Source: Fragilariopsis cylindrus CCMP1102
Lineage: Eukaryota; Bacillariophyta; Bacillariophyceae; Bacillariales; Bacillariaceae
Assembly: GCA_900095095.1 (NCBI GenBank)
Contig: FMBT01000330.1
Coordinates: forward strand, 124,001-188,000
Length of the DNA stretch: 64,000 nt
Direction of reading: 5' to 3'
The notes under the pieces are model-generated. The model saw only the letters and a list, made by a program, of their open reading frames with translations. It did no database searches and was not told the origin of the DNA. This document shows, in pieces, positions 20,878-32,161 of this stretch (position 1 is the first letter of the stretch; the number at the start of each line of letters is the position of its first letter). Made by a program: the position numbers and the translations under genes.

Positions 20878-23424
20878 ATGAATAAATCATACTCGTCGAC
20901 AAAAAGAAGAAGCATCATGGTGATATCAGCAGCAACGTTATTTCTTTCGTCGTTGACGTTATTATTGGCGGTCGCAAATGCTCTTCTCGTTTCATCATCT
21001 CATTCTTCAGCTACCAGCATTAATAAGGGAATACGTAGTCGAATACAAATACGGGGTGGTGATAATGGTAGTAATAGTAATGGTATTCGGAACATAAAAA
21101 ATAAGAATCCGTCGTCGCTGTTATCGCAGCAACAGCATCAGAATCAGCATGGTATGATCACTGATTCCACTGCAGCTGCTGCAACTACAACTACAACTAA
21201 CGCTAATACTGATCTTGATACTGATTCTGATTCTGATTCATCGCAATCACATGTTCCAAACGTTTTTCCAAAAGAGGAAAAGGAATTATCGTTTATTAAA
21301 GAGGTATTAAGAGCTAATTTTTTATTTCAAGATTTCTCATCAATACACGACGAGGATCAGAAAGGGAACGTCGTCGAAAGTCTAGGCTTATCAACAGTAG
21401 TTGGATCATTTGAAAAGTATACATACAAAAGAGGAACTGTATTATGTACACAGGGCGATTCGGCCGATACTGATTATCTATATCTAATTGCCAGTGGTAG
21501 TTGTAGTGTTTGTATTGATGGGGAAAAATTACCAGACCCATATGGGACGATGGGAGAAGGTAGTTTGATTGGAGACCTAGCAATGTTATACGGAACAGCT
21601 CGTGCTGCAACTGTTCGATGTCAAACAGATGTTACCGTATATCGATTGCACAGAACAGATTTCTATCATTTCCTTGATCAGAGTAGTACTAGTAGCAATA
21701 GCAACGTCGATGTCGATGTCGATGTCGATGTCGATGTCGATAATTATAATGATTATGATACAGTATCGGCGAGACAAAAAGAAATCCAACAACAAGTAAA
21801 AGAAATTGATGAAGTTATTGATCAAATATCGGGTGTCAAATCAAAATATGATGGGAGCATTATTCGACAATTTCAACCGGAGCGCTACTGGTTGTGGAGT
21901 AGATGGAGAGGAACGATATTACAACATGCGTGGAAAACGGCAGCTATGAACATGCTCGTGAGTCTTTTCTTCCTGGCCGGACTACGACTAGCAAACAATC
22001 ACATTTTTAATAATCCTATAACGTGGCCTGTAGGTGAGTACCGCGATACCGAGTGTTGTACAATGGCCCTAATACATGTAGTATTAGTAGGTGGTAAAGA
22101 TGGTGAAACAACGAATCAATAATTTCTCACTTTCACTTCACTCTCTCTCTCTTTGTAGGTGCAATTCCTGATGCGCATCATCCGATGATTATTCGAATGA
22201 AAGGGTTGTATAAACTGTGGTAAGTACAGAGTACTAGTAGCAGTGCATAGATAGTGCATAGATAGTGCAATGCATAGCAAATAAATAAGTAATGGTTTGA
22301 ACACAGATACCAAAGTTGTATTGAAACAGGTAGAGATGGTTGGAAGCAACGAAAACCTTCCTTTCTCTCACACATACACCTTTCTTGTCTATTTATCTAC
22401 GAAATTCTGATTTTAATACTATCGCAACAATAATAATTTTTATAGGGGATACACCATGTCCATTACGACGTTCGTTTTGACTTTCTTCCTAAGCCAAGCC
22501 TATACGTTATGGAGGGATATATACACAAAGGGACGAAAAATCCAAGGACGATTAAACGATATATCACTTGTGTTGGCATGTATGGTTGAACGGAACCCCA
22601 AAACAGGTCTATATACCGATCGAGGTAATTCCTTCTTGAACGAAGTTGCTATGTCCAGTCGATTATGCCATGCCTTTTCGTGGGCAGGACTCGTTAAACG
22701 ATTCAATGTCTTGTTAACACCCCGAGGATTGAGTCGAATGCTAAGTCGGGGTGTTATGAATCGATCCCAATACGACACCCTAGTCGGTGCAGATAATTGT
22801 GGACCACAACACGTTACATTGATGTGGATCATGGCACAGATCTTCCAAGGGATGAGAGAAGGTATCATTCCAAAAGACACAGCCGCACGGGGTTTATTAA
22901 TTGGTAAAGTTTGTGACTTGCGAGGGACTTTGGGGGGTGTCGGTGATAGTCTCGATGGTAAAATACCCTTAGCGTATGCACACTTCGTCCAATTGATCGT
23001 AGATATCTTCTTAATGTTGGCACCATTTGCTTTGTACTCCGAATTAGGATTTTGGAGGTAAGTTAAGATTTCGAATGAAATGAAATGAAATGAAATGAAC
23101 TGTGACGCTAAAATGACAGAACGATGTGACTGCATGAACTACGTATAGACGACACTCAATACAAGCAAAAATTCTTCCTTCTAACAACTCTCCACGTCCC
23201 GTATAATATATCACAGTGTTCCCGCTGTTGGGATATTAAATATCTTCTACAGTGGTATGCTCGATCTTGCTAAGATCTTACTCGATCCGTTGGACAATTC
23301 TGATTTCTACAGAGATTCCGCGGTGAATATGGATGTAGGAGTTTTGATTAGAGAAAGTAATGCAGGGTCTAATCGATGGAAGTCCGGACTACAGAAGCTA
23401 CCATTTAAATACAGCGAATCATGA
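20878..23424 (+). CDS. Cyclic-nucleotide-binding domain fused to a bestrophin-like anion channel
   Basis: Exons are read as 20878-22033, 22159-22220, 22446-23057 and 23217-23424, giving about 680 residues. A signal-peptide-like head ends A-N-A-L-L, compatible with plastid targeting. Residues about 170-270 are a Crp/PKA-type cyclic-nucleotide-binding domain: the phosphate-binding cassette reads G-D-L-A-M-L..R-A-A-T-V, with the essential Arg kept, Asp in place of the usual Glu, and the Ala after Arg that is typical of cAMP sites. A Asp-Val repeat links it to a bestrophin (RFP-TM) channel: a first membrane helix (about 354-373), then Y-T-M-S..F-F-L-S-Q-A-Y-T-L-W-R, I-P-L-A-Y near the pore, and the end M-L-D-L-A-K-I-L-L-D-P-L. 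Bestrophins pass chloride or bicarbonate. Exon 2 has one A too many (22200-22203) for the flanking phases to agree. Domain calls are firm; gating by nucleotide is inferred. Confidence 0.8.
21706..21741 (+). repeat. GATGTC hexanucleotide repeat in coding sequence
   Basis: Tandem GTCGAT units encode alternating Asp and Val just after the nucleotide-binding domain. The tract is likely to be length-variable. Confidence 0.8.
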
Positions 23425-23520
23425 ATGAGAGAAACGAAAGAAAAATAATTAAAACGACATTGTTCCATCGGTCATCTCAAATTCTATTAGTTTTTTTTTA
23501 TAATTTATTTATTTCTTTAT

Positions 23521-24306
23521 TCATTGTATTGATTCCTTTTTCTGTTCCCACTTTGTAGCAGCTTCCAACAACATACCGGGTGTATCCCTACATGATTCCC
23601 GAACAGCCTGAATATCATCACTATCGTTGTCGCTGCCGTGGTCCATATTCTTCTTGCCTTTCTCGATGAGGAGTAGACTTTCGAATCCGCCTTCTAATCG
23701 GTCAGGTTTCATTGTTAACAGTATCGGTTCTCGTCGTACCAATGCTGGTGGTAATTTCAATACAGATAAAACAGTGTTCGCTGCTGCTCCTACGTAATCT
23801 ATATTCAATCTCAACAATTGAGGTACGGCATTCAACATCTTTTCTTCTCCTCTATTGGCCGCTATGCCATATGATTCCCATGAGCCACTTAATAAATCTC
23901 GTGGCAATATCCAATGTGTCGTCAATAGTTGTCGTGTTTCGTACCACTGTTGTCCGTTCTCCCAAGTACAAGCACTTTCAGTAGAGCTGCTACAGCTATC
24001 GTCGTTATCTTTATCATATTCATCGATGTCATCATCACCTTCTTCTACCTCCCATGGCAATCGTTCAAGAGCGGCTTCGATTAATGTTGAATTCAGTTTA
24101 GGGAGATTCTTTGAAGCAGCAATTTCTCCAAATTCCGACGAAGATGACGACGATGACTTTACATATGTTGTACGTGCTTTTGCTGAGACGCCGTTGTCGA
24201 TGCGACGACGACTGCTGCTACTAACGAATGCACTTATTATTACTGGTGATAGCAGGAACATTATGTAGCAAAGGTACATTGCGAAGAATTGGTAGTTATT
24301 TTTCAT
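23521..24306 (-). CDS. Plastid-targeted hypothetical protein
   Basis: A 261-residue single-exon protein. It starts with a lysine/asparagine head, a hydrophobic signal sequence and I-S-A-F-V-S-S-S, a clear diatom A-F plastid cleavage motif followed by a Ser/Arg-rich transit-like stretch. The mature part has an acidic low-complexity segment and then a helical, leucine-rich half (about 150-215: L-L-R-L-N-I-D-Y, L-S-V-L-K-L-P-P-A-L-V, I-L-L-T-M-K-P). The L-K-L-P..L-V..P-I-L-L pattern faintly recalls mTERF helical repeats, but I would not assign that family. Location in the plastid stroma is inferred from the leader. Function unknown. Confidence 0.65.
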   Translation of the reverse strand: MKNNYQFFAMYLCYIMFLLSPVIISAFVSSSSRRRIDNGVSAKARTTYVKSSSSSSSEFGEIAASKNLPKLNSTLIEAALERLPWEVEEGDDDIDEYDKDNDDSCSSSTESACTWENGQQWYETRQLLTTHWILPRDLLSGSWESYGIAANRGEEKMLNAVPQLLRLNIDYVGAAANTVLSVLKLPPALVRREPILLTMKPDRLEGGFESLLLIEKGKKNMDHGSDNDSDDIQAVRESCRDTPGMLLEAATKWEQKKESIQ

Positions 24307-25510
24307 CTTGAACTCGAGATTGTAATATATAATACAATTAGTAATTCACGTTGGATATTCATTGCCGCTGTTGATAATAATTGATTGTTGATTGTTAGTA
24401 CTACTAGTAATAAGTCCTGTAAAGAAGTCTAAATTGTTAAAAAGATTTCAAAATAGATCGTCCGTCTGTCAGCCTACCGTTGATCAAAAATCGTAATAAG
24501 ATCAATATTGAACAACGAGTACAGCCCCTAGTACTGTAGTAGAAGAAGTATTAGACAAAAAATAATGATTAAGAGATAATATATTAGATAGAAGTACCGA
24601 TGTGTCGGTCTAACTTTACACTTATCGTGGAGGTTCCCCCACCCTGTACTCCGATGTGTGAGGGGTTTGCTATTTTATCGAATATTTTTATCATATCCCA
24701 CTACACCGAGACTTTCATTCCTATCTTAACAACGGGACACATTCACACCTCACGATGCAGATAAGCTTTTACATCCGTGTTCACACAGATAACCGGTTGT
24801 ATGTGGGTTTGTGCATGTGCTTAGAACCCCAAACCTAGCTTGCTTAGAACCCAAACCTAGCTTAGTTTACGACTGCGCATCTTGACAAACCTCATAGTCA
24901 CGTCAACAACTTGCTTAATTTTTACGTTTTTGGAAAAAGCAACGCATTTTTTCTGACGTCAAGCCTCTGACTTCTTGCTTACGAACACCTAAATGAAACA
25001 AACGCAAGGCGTAAGCTTTTAACGCATATAACCTTACTTTTAATTTTTTAATTTTTCAGGTTTTCTTGTGAACTCTATTTCCTCACGACTGGAAATTGCG
25101 CACGACTGAAACTTGAGTGAATTGAATGTTGTCGTTATTGTTGACCTCTGCCCCCTGTAAGATCACAGAAGATGCTCTACTATACTGTCAATGTTCGGAT
25201 GATGACAACACCACTCGACTAATCCTTGGCTTACAATCCAGAAGTTACCAGCGGCTTGTCCTATGTTTCAACATAGCAGGATCTTTTTATTCGTTATGCG
25301 TAGAAAATACTAGTAGGAGTTCCTGATGAATCCATCATCGTATGAATCTTCCGCGGAGAAAACTAAGCGTTTCGAAGGGAACGCCTCTAACCCAACATAA
25401 TCGCTGACGTATGGTGACGAAAGAATCGTTGACAAGGGTTGCAGTCTTGAGAACGTCTGTTTTCATTTTTTTTAAAAGGGGGGACGCACCAATCATTAAA
25501 GGATGAAGGC
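24307..25510. other. Intergenic region, no confident genes
   Basis: About 1.2 kb between two minus-strand genes. A 20-bp near-perfect tandem repeat (GCTTAGAACCC..AAACCTAG) lies at about 24819-24860. A 66-codon plus-strand frame at 25126 has no recognisable features. Nothing else is supported. Confidence 0.5.
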
Positions 25511-28344
25511 CTACGAAAAGTTTTCTGAACTCGGTTGTGCCCATTGTCCTCGCCTTTTTAACCCTAGACGATTAGAATACTCTCCATAGAGTAGGCCTTC
25601 CTCTACTAAGTCATATAGTAGTCGCGTAACGGTATATTTTGTATCCTTTTCTTCATCGTCAATATTGATTTTGAGCTCGTCCATGACGAACGCTCTATCT
25701 AGCGGCTGACCGTTGGCAATTCGATTCATCAATTGACCTACTACAGAGCTGGATGGTGAAGATATCATCGACTGTTTGGATGCATCGTCTGCCATCTCAT
25801 CTGGAACAACTACTAGGGTTTCTAATACTTCGAATGGGGGACGTCCTTGAGCATAAAGACGGTATTTTCGAACACCGCGTTCCTTGTCGTAAACGAACGA
25901 CCAAGCAAAAGCAATACCCTCCGCTCTTCTCAAACAAGTTTTATCACGATTTAGTTCGGCTGCTATTGGCTCTTTGAAAACTTCTTTAATGGTTTTTGAT
26001 ACGTTAGCCCATATCTTATATTCCTCTTTCCATTCGTCAGTATCCATTTCGTCGTTCCAGTTTTCTTCCAAAATATTGCGAAGCGGTTTCGGGTACGAAA
26101 ACGATGAAGATAAAGAATCATTACTGCTACCGTCACCACCAAAGTCATTTTCCTCCAAACGATTCGATCTCGTCACAAACTTTCCAACCAACGGATCTAA
26201 TACATTTTCGTCGTCGTCTAAAGCGGTTCTTACTGCATCTAATATTAGACCTTTCATTTCTTTCTTGACCTTTGGGGACAACCAAGACGATGACGGTATT
26301 AACGCATTATTTGTATCCTCAAAATAATGATGATCAAGACCTTTGTTGCCGTTTTCATCATCGCGGTTGACCTCGGCGTTCGTATACCGCTTATGGAAAC
26401 TTTGCAATGCCTTGTCCGTTGAAACTTTCGGCGTCATCGTAGCCGTAGCCGTAGCCGTAGCCTTATCGTCTGTCGTGGTAGTTGTAGCTTTCTTCATTAA
26501 ATCGGATAACCCATCAACCAATTCCAAAGCCGACGGTGCTCGACATCCAACACTGAGCGTCATACACCCCCCATTACTAGATTCACTACTGATAGCCGTG
26601 CCGCAGTGTAAGACTCGTGGTGGTAAATACAAACAATCTCCGGGACGTAAATGCAATCGTGTTAGTTTGGTTGCTGTTTTATGATCGTAACGTTGTTGTT
26701 GCAATGTCTGTAACTTGGTAACATTCAAAATTCGTACTCCATTTACGGATGATTCGGGAAGGATGCAATCCGTTTCGTCTTGGACAGACACGAACGGCGA
26801 CACTCTCTCATCACTATTATCGTCCCACAGTACATCCCATGTGCGCTCTCCTTCAACTTGAATCAAAAATACGTCATAATCGTCAACGTGTGGACCTATT
26901 CCACCGCTTTTATAAGAAAGACTGATCTGGGCATCGTCGCGTCTCCATCTTGACGGCAGAACGCTACCAGCACCATCAGCAGCGTTATTGAAACGACGAT
27001 CCATCCATTGACTCAATTTTGGGAACCAACGATCAACATCATTCACGAGTAATGTCCGAGCACTTTTATTTTTATTATTCACATTTTTATTTTTGATGGG
27101 TCTTCTGCTCCCCTTAAAAGTGTTTCGACAGAATTTTGATCATTAAAAGGACCGAATTGTTTAATTTCGAATGTATCCAACCAATTATGGTTAACATCAG
27201 CGTGATAATAATTATCTTTTTGGTCATCACGCTGTGGCCAACCATACTGGATGATACGGGATGGAGCAAAATCATTCTTGTCCCCATTATCATAGTCCTC
27301 GTAATCGTCGTCTTCGCCCTTCCAGAAGTAACCATCTTCATCTTCATTACCGTCATCTTCATCATCTTCATCATCTTCATCATCGTCATCATCGTCATCA
27401 TCGTCATCGTCTTTCATTTCATTTCTTTCATTTTTGTCGTTCCACATATTATCTTTGTAATCATCATGATCGTCGTATTCGTATCTAGAGTCTGACGCTT
27501 CGTTAGGATGATCGTAGTCGTCTTCGTCGTCGTATTTATCGTAATTATTTTCACTACCGTGACAAGCTAAATCAATTATTTGATTCCAAACTGGGAAGGG
27601 ATATGATTCTTCTTCGTCGTCGTCGTCGCTACTGCTACTGCTACTGCTACTGCTACTGCTACTGCTACTGCTACTGCTACTGCTACTGCTACTATTATTA
27701 TTGTCTCGAATAATAATATCATTTAGGAATGCACCCCTCATTAACAAGGGTTCGGTTTGCCACGCTCCAGTAGTATGAAAAGGTCCACCATCATCCTTCC
27801 ATGGACCTTCGATTGTCGGAACCCTACCACCACCACTGCTACCGCTTTTTGCCTCGGTCTCTTTTGTAGATTTTTCTTTTGCAGTACTACTACTACTACT
27901 ACTACTACTACTAGTAGCAACGATGATGTCGTCGTCGTTGAAGACAACATCTGGAAACTCCTCCTTTAACGACACAAGAAAACGATTTTTTGTTTCCACA
28001 TTCATGTAATCCGCATTAGATAATATCTCAATAATACCCTTATAGGAAACAGTAGTAGAATCAATGGGAATATTTTTATTTTTATCGTCATCGCCGTTGT
28101 AGCTCCATAGGGCAACCGCATCATGACCGCACGGTCGTACCGGGAGTATCGATGAGCATGATGATAACTTCGAACGGAATACAGTTAACGTAAAGGCTGA
28201 AACAAAACTCAATCTATTATTATCATCATAATTATCACCCAAGCTCAGTTTTCCTTGTTGTTTTCCTCCTTTTCCCAACGAGATAAAGATGATGACGAAG
28301 AAGAACACAAAGATGAAAGCGTTGATGCGGACAAGATTTCCCAT
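25511..28344 (-). CDS. Cupin/JmjC ribosomal-oxygenase-like protein, interrupted by a frame break
   Basis: The gene is read from 28344 downward: a 421-residue frame ends at 27079 and a 523-residue frame takes over near 27100, both in the same protein. The N-terminal part has a signal-anchor-like hydrophobic segment, a Cupin-4-like start (W-Q-T-E-P-L-L-M-R-G-A-F), and two very long Ser and Asp runs. The second part has T-L-L-V-N-D-V-D-R-W, the metal-binding H-V-D-D-Y-D with F-L-I-Q..G-E-R-T-W, and the distal histidine segment P-P-R-V-L-H-C-G, then S-V-G-C-R-A-P-S. This is the layout of Fe(II)/2-oxoglutarate ribosomal-protein hydroxylases (RoxA/NO66/MINA53 type). A winged-helix-like C-terminus follows. 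The break lies in an A-rich stretch with two A5 runs on the coding strand. Hydroxylase role inferred; substrate unknown. Confidence 0.75.
27629..27691. repeat. (GCTACT)n repeat encoding poly-Ser
   Basis: A long hexanucleotide array within the first exon-like segment of the cupin gene encodes about 20 consecutive serines on the minus strand. Confidence 0.85.
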
Positions 28345-28906
28345 CGCCTACGGATCTTATCTTGTTGTTGTTGTTGTTGTTGTTCTACTCTTCCTTGAGA
28401 TACCTAGAATTTTAACTTATTTCCATCTTCATCCATGGCTTCGATTCAACATTTGGTTTTAGCTGTGTGCGTGTGTTGTTGGCTGTTGTTATTGGTTTGA
28501 GTGGTGATGGGTGTTAGTAGGAGCGGCGTGATGATGTTTGTGAAAAGCAAATGTGAGCTGATGATGAGGATGATGGATAAAAGGGTGCACAATTGGCGCG
28601 AAGTTTTGCAAATTGGGTTGAGTGGTGATGGGAGCGGCGTAATGATGTTTGTCAAAAAGCAAAGCATAAAACAAAACAGGAGAAACGACGAACGAAATCC
28701 CGTCCGTCCTTCACACCTAACGTATTATCGAACAGAAGATTTTTTAAATCTTTATTTTCTGACTGGGACTAATTTCTCATTTTTCTCTATCACCTACCTA
28801 TCAATCACATCATCAATCATGGAAGTAAAACGTCGCCCTTACTTCTTAACCAATACCAGTAACGTTAGGGTAGTAATAGAAACCAGCACAATATAGATAT
28901 AACGGT
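28345..28906. other. Divergent intergenic region with a 45-bp direct repeat
   Basis: Lies between the divergent cupin and FAD-oxidoreductase genes. A near-identical unit beginning TTGAGTGGTGATGGG and ending in AAAAAGCAAA or AAAAGCAAA occurs at 28497-28550 and 28618-28661; the first copy has a 10-bp insertion. The interval would hold both promoters. Frames here are short and unconvincing. Confidence 0.6.
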
Positions 28907-30727
28907 ATGAAGATTGCCATAGTTGGAGCAGGAGTGACAGGTAGTGTTGTCGCTTCTGAACTCGCAAAGTTCTTTGTCGACGACAACGATGATGGCCACA
29001 GCAATAATAATAATAATAATAAGAATCAGGTTGTCATTTTCGATCAAGGGAGAAGAGGTCCAGGTGGAAGAGCTTCTCATCGATCTGTAATCAAGAAGAA
29101 GAAAACGAAAAAGACAATAAAGAAAGAATCAAATATTAGTGATGAACAGCAGGTAGAAGAAGTTCAAGAAGAAGAAGAAGAAGAGTTCGTTGTACTTCCA
29201 GACGATGTCATTGACGAATCATCTTTTCATTTTGATCATGGATGTCAATTCTTTAGAGCAGATTCACGTCCGATGAAAAATCTTGTTGAGATTTGGTTAC
29301 GAAATAGTTGGGTAGCACCATGGAAAGCAAAGTTTGGTTGTTTACCAGAAACAAATATTAAAAGAAATGATGATGATGACGATGACGATAATAATAATAA
29401 TAATAATAGCTACGACAATAAACACAACATCACCGACTTTTTTGGTTTACCGTCATCGACATCGACATTGACAGGAAAGAATAATAACAACAAAAACAAT
29501 GAAGACGCTGATGTTTACATTGGTGTTGGTGGTATGCACCTTTTACCGCGACGGATTTTAAATTCATCAAAGGCTATTGTTCATCCGGGAACACGTGTAA
29601 AGTCTGTTGTTCGACGAAGACTAGAAGAAGAAGAAGAAACAACTTCAACAGCAACAGCAACAAGGAAGAAATTTGTGTGGGACATAACAACTGTTGTTGG
29701 CAAAGCCGCCTATCACGACACTAAGGAATCAGAGGCAGCGGTGGCAGTTGCCAAGGCGATGGATGATAATGATACGAAAACTAAAGTTAATGACGACAGC
29801 ACTGCGTCTACAACCCGTATAGTAGTTCATCGTGGATTTGATATTGTGATCTTTACAGATATAAGTTCATCCTCGGATTCTTGGCATCGTGCTAGTGCAG
29901 GGGTACCAACAACCTTCACATCGCGTCTTCCAACGAAAATTAGACTGCCACTCTTTTCTTGCATGATTGCTTTGTCAAAACCCTTAAAAGATATATTGCC
30001 ATTCGATGCATTTACCGTTAATAACAACGATAATAACAAATTGTCATCATCGCCGTCAAGTAAGAGTCCATTATGGTTCGCAGCACGTTCCAGTAGCAAA
30101 CCAGGATTTCCAAAAAGTTCAAGTAGTAAGGATGATGATGATGATGATGACGGTGTCGCTGCTAGACCTGCTGAATGTTGGACGTTAATATCGACACCAG
30201 CTTTTGCAGTAAATGAGATACAACAAACAACCATGAGAGATCCTATTACGGGTGAATTTCGTCCACAAGAAAATAAATATTTAAATTCTATTGATGGACC
30301 ATCATATATGTTAAAGGATGCATTTTACAAACTTGCTCGACCGTATTTGAATAACAACAACGATGAGTCACTGCCACCGCTAGAAGAGCCAATTTATATC
30401 CAAGGTCAACGTTGGGGATCAGGTATTCCACTAGACCCGAAACGGACCACACCCGATAACATAAAAGAGATCTGTGGGACACAGTATGCTACAAAGTTCA
30501 ACGGTTCTCTTGTATATCCACCATCATCTCACAACAACAACGACGACGATGATGATGATGATGATGATGATACCGGCAATACATCCGATGATGTGGTAGA
30601 TTATCTTGCTGATGACGATCTAGGATTATACTACGCTGGAGATTTCTGTTCTAATTTAAATCCCGGTTTCGAAGCGGCTGCTTTGTCTGGATTTGATTTA
30701 GCACAACATATTATCATTAACAGGTAG
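28907..30727 (+). CDS. Renalase-like FAD-dependent amine oxidoreductase
   Basis: A 606-residue single-exon protein. It starts with a dinucleotide-binding motif M-K-I-A-I-V-G-A-G-V-T-G and continues V-V-I-F-D-Q-G..G-P-G-G-R-A-S, the FAD-binding pattern of the amine-oxidase superfamily. F-D-H-G-C-Q-F-F-R-A-D at about residue 105 matches the D-x-G-A-Q-Y-F segment of renalases and their cyanobacterial relatives. Near the C-terminus, L-Y-Y-A-G-D-F-C..G-F-E-A-A-A-L-S-G is the terminal FAD contact. Five Asp/Asn/Lys-rich insertions lengthen it from the usual 350-400 residues without touching the motifs. No signal peptide, so cytosolic. Renalases oxidise isomeric NAD(P)H forms; whether this one does is inference. 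Confidence 0.75.
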   Translation: MKIAIVGAGVTGSVVASELAKFFVDDNDDGHSNNNNNNKNQVVIFDQGRRGPGGRASHRSVIKKKKTKKTIKKESNISDEQQVEEVQEEEEEEFVVLPDDVIDESSFHFDHGCQFFRADSRPMKNLVEIWLRNSWVAPWKAKFGCLPETNIKRNDDDDDDDNNNNNNSYDNKHNITDFFGLPSSTSTLTGKNNNNKNNEDADVYIGVGGMHLLPRRILNSSKAIVHPGTRVKSVVRRRLEEEEETTSTATATRKKFVWDITTVVGKAAYHDTKESEAAVAVAKAMDDNDTKTKVNDDSTASTTRIVVHRGFDIVIFTDISSSSDSWHRASAGVPTTFTSRLPTKIRLPLFSCMIALSKPLKDILPFDAFTVNNNDNNKLSSSPSSKSPLWFAARSSSKPGFPKSSSSKDDDDDDDGVAARPAECWTLISTPAFAVNEIQQTTMRDPITGEFRPQENKYLNSIDGPSYMLKDAFYKLARPYLNNNNDESLPPLEEPIYIQGQRWGSGIPLDPKRTTPDNIKEICGTQYATKFNGSLVYPPSSHNNNDDDDDDDDDDTGNTSDDVVDYLADDDLGLYYAGDFCSNLNPGFEAAALSGFDLAQHIIINR

Positions 30728-31110
30728 GACACAGTCTGTTTTTCTTTGTAGCATGATGTGACACGAACTGTTCACACTTAATTAATTATTATGTGGCACT
30801 GACTGATGACAAAATAAGATCTACAAGTCTCTAGGGTTGGTTTCTATTTTGTTCCGCAGCGGCGGCAGCAGCAGCAGCAGCAAGAAATCGATACTCTAGT
30901 AGAAAGATATCCATCAAAATAACTATTATTACGATTAAATCATTCCTACTTTTAAATTTGCTAAATCTTTACCTATTTATTGTCTACCTATTACTGTGTA
31001 TATGTTTTCATCAACACATATACGACTATTTTCTATAATTTATATAGCATCACTAGCCACAAAAATATGCTGTTTTTTGCCTCAACTGCACTACCTTAAA
31101 TTATAGAGGA

Positions 31111-31228
31111 GAGAACAACCATACCAACATGACAGCACCGTTTCCCGTCTGCTCAGCGAAGTTAAGCATGTTTGGGCCTGGTTAGTACTACGGTGGGGGA
31201 CCATTTTGGAATTCCAGGTGTTGTTCTC
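31111..31228 (+). rRNA. 5S ribosomal RNA (single copy)
   Basis: The sequence follows the eukaryotic 5S pattern: ACAACCATACCA at the start, GCACCGTTTCCCGTCTG, GAAGTTAAGCA (box A region), GGGCCTGGTTAGTAC, and CCAGGTGTTGTTCTC at the end. The ends GAGAACAA (31111-31118) and TTGTTCTC (31221-31228) form helix I. A T-run directly after the end is a Pol III terminator. Box C normally reads TGGATGGGAGACC; here it reads CGGTGGGGGACC, so the copy is diverged and might be a less active variant. No other rRNA gene is nearby. Confidence 0.85.
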
Positions 31229-31235
31229 TTTTTTT
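31229..31235 (+). terminator. Pol III T-run terminator of the 5S gene
   Basis: A run of T follows the last paired base of the 5S RNA, as expected for RNA polymerase III termination. Confidence 0.7.
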
Positions 31236-32161
31236 GTCTTTTTTATTTATTTGAGAGGGCATTATTTTAATCTCTCATATAATTCTCCTCCTCTTGCAAT
31301 TTGCATAGAGTATATAGTAGTAAGCATAGCATCCAACATATCTTATGTTATTCTCTTGATTAGATCTTATCAAGGACATTAACAACAACAACAAAAGGAC
31401 CAATAACATTATATCTCATGGAGTGCTGCTCTCTCATCTCCATTGTCCTTTGTACAGTGTCATTGTCGGCTAGGCTAAGTAAATCACTGCTGCTGCTGCT
31501 GCTGCTGCTGCTGCTTAGTCTGACCTCTCACCCAACTTCCACCAGGAAAATTTCCTGGTGGCATTTTGGTGGAAAAATTGTCATAATAACCTACTTACTT
31601 TGGTATCACATTAGAAAAAAACTATGGACTAACTATCCCTTCTTGTATTATATTACTATCTGCCTACCAACTATTTGGTTGGATATAAACTGCTGAGATT
31701 GTAGACAATTATTCTCCTCTACATTTAGAGTGAAGACAATCCTTTACTACGGTGAACTATGAACATAAAGTGCACACATGATATATCCGCCATATTATTG
31801 CATTGCTGACAGATGGATGGACAGATGGATGATGTGTTGTTTTCTGATTGTGTTAAAGAAAGATAGAACACTGCTAGTATTAAAAAGTACAGTAATTAAA
31901 CCTTCAATAGTTATTGTTATTGTCCCCTTCTTCATGTTCTTTTACTGTTAAATGTATAGCATCAATCAGTGTAATGTTGTATGATGACAGATGTAGCATG
32001 ATGGGAGAAACTACCCAGACAAACAGCTATATTATAGCATGTGACTATCCCCAGTCTATATTAAAAATCAGTCCCAAACCATGGTGGTATGTTTGTTTGA
32101 TTTTATATTGCTTCCCCAACTCATCTCAGGCATCAAGCGATTGAATTGGTGAAATCAAGTA

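Noticed and set aside
26343-26684. Plus-strand frame of 113 codons
   Set aside because: It lies wholly within the catalytic part of the cupin gene on the opposite strand.
27136-27495. Plus-strand frames rich in Ile/Val/Phe or His/Arg
   Set aside because: They arise from the complement of Asp-codon repeats in the cupin gene.
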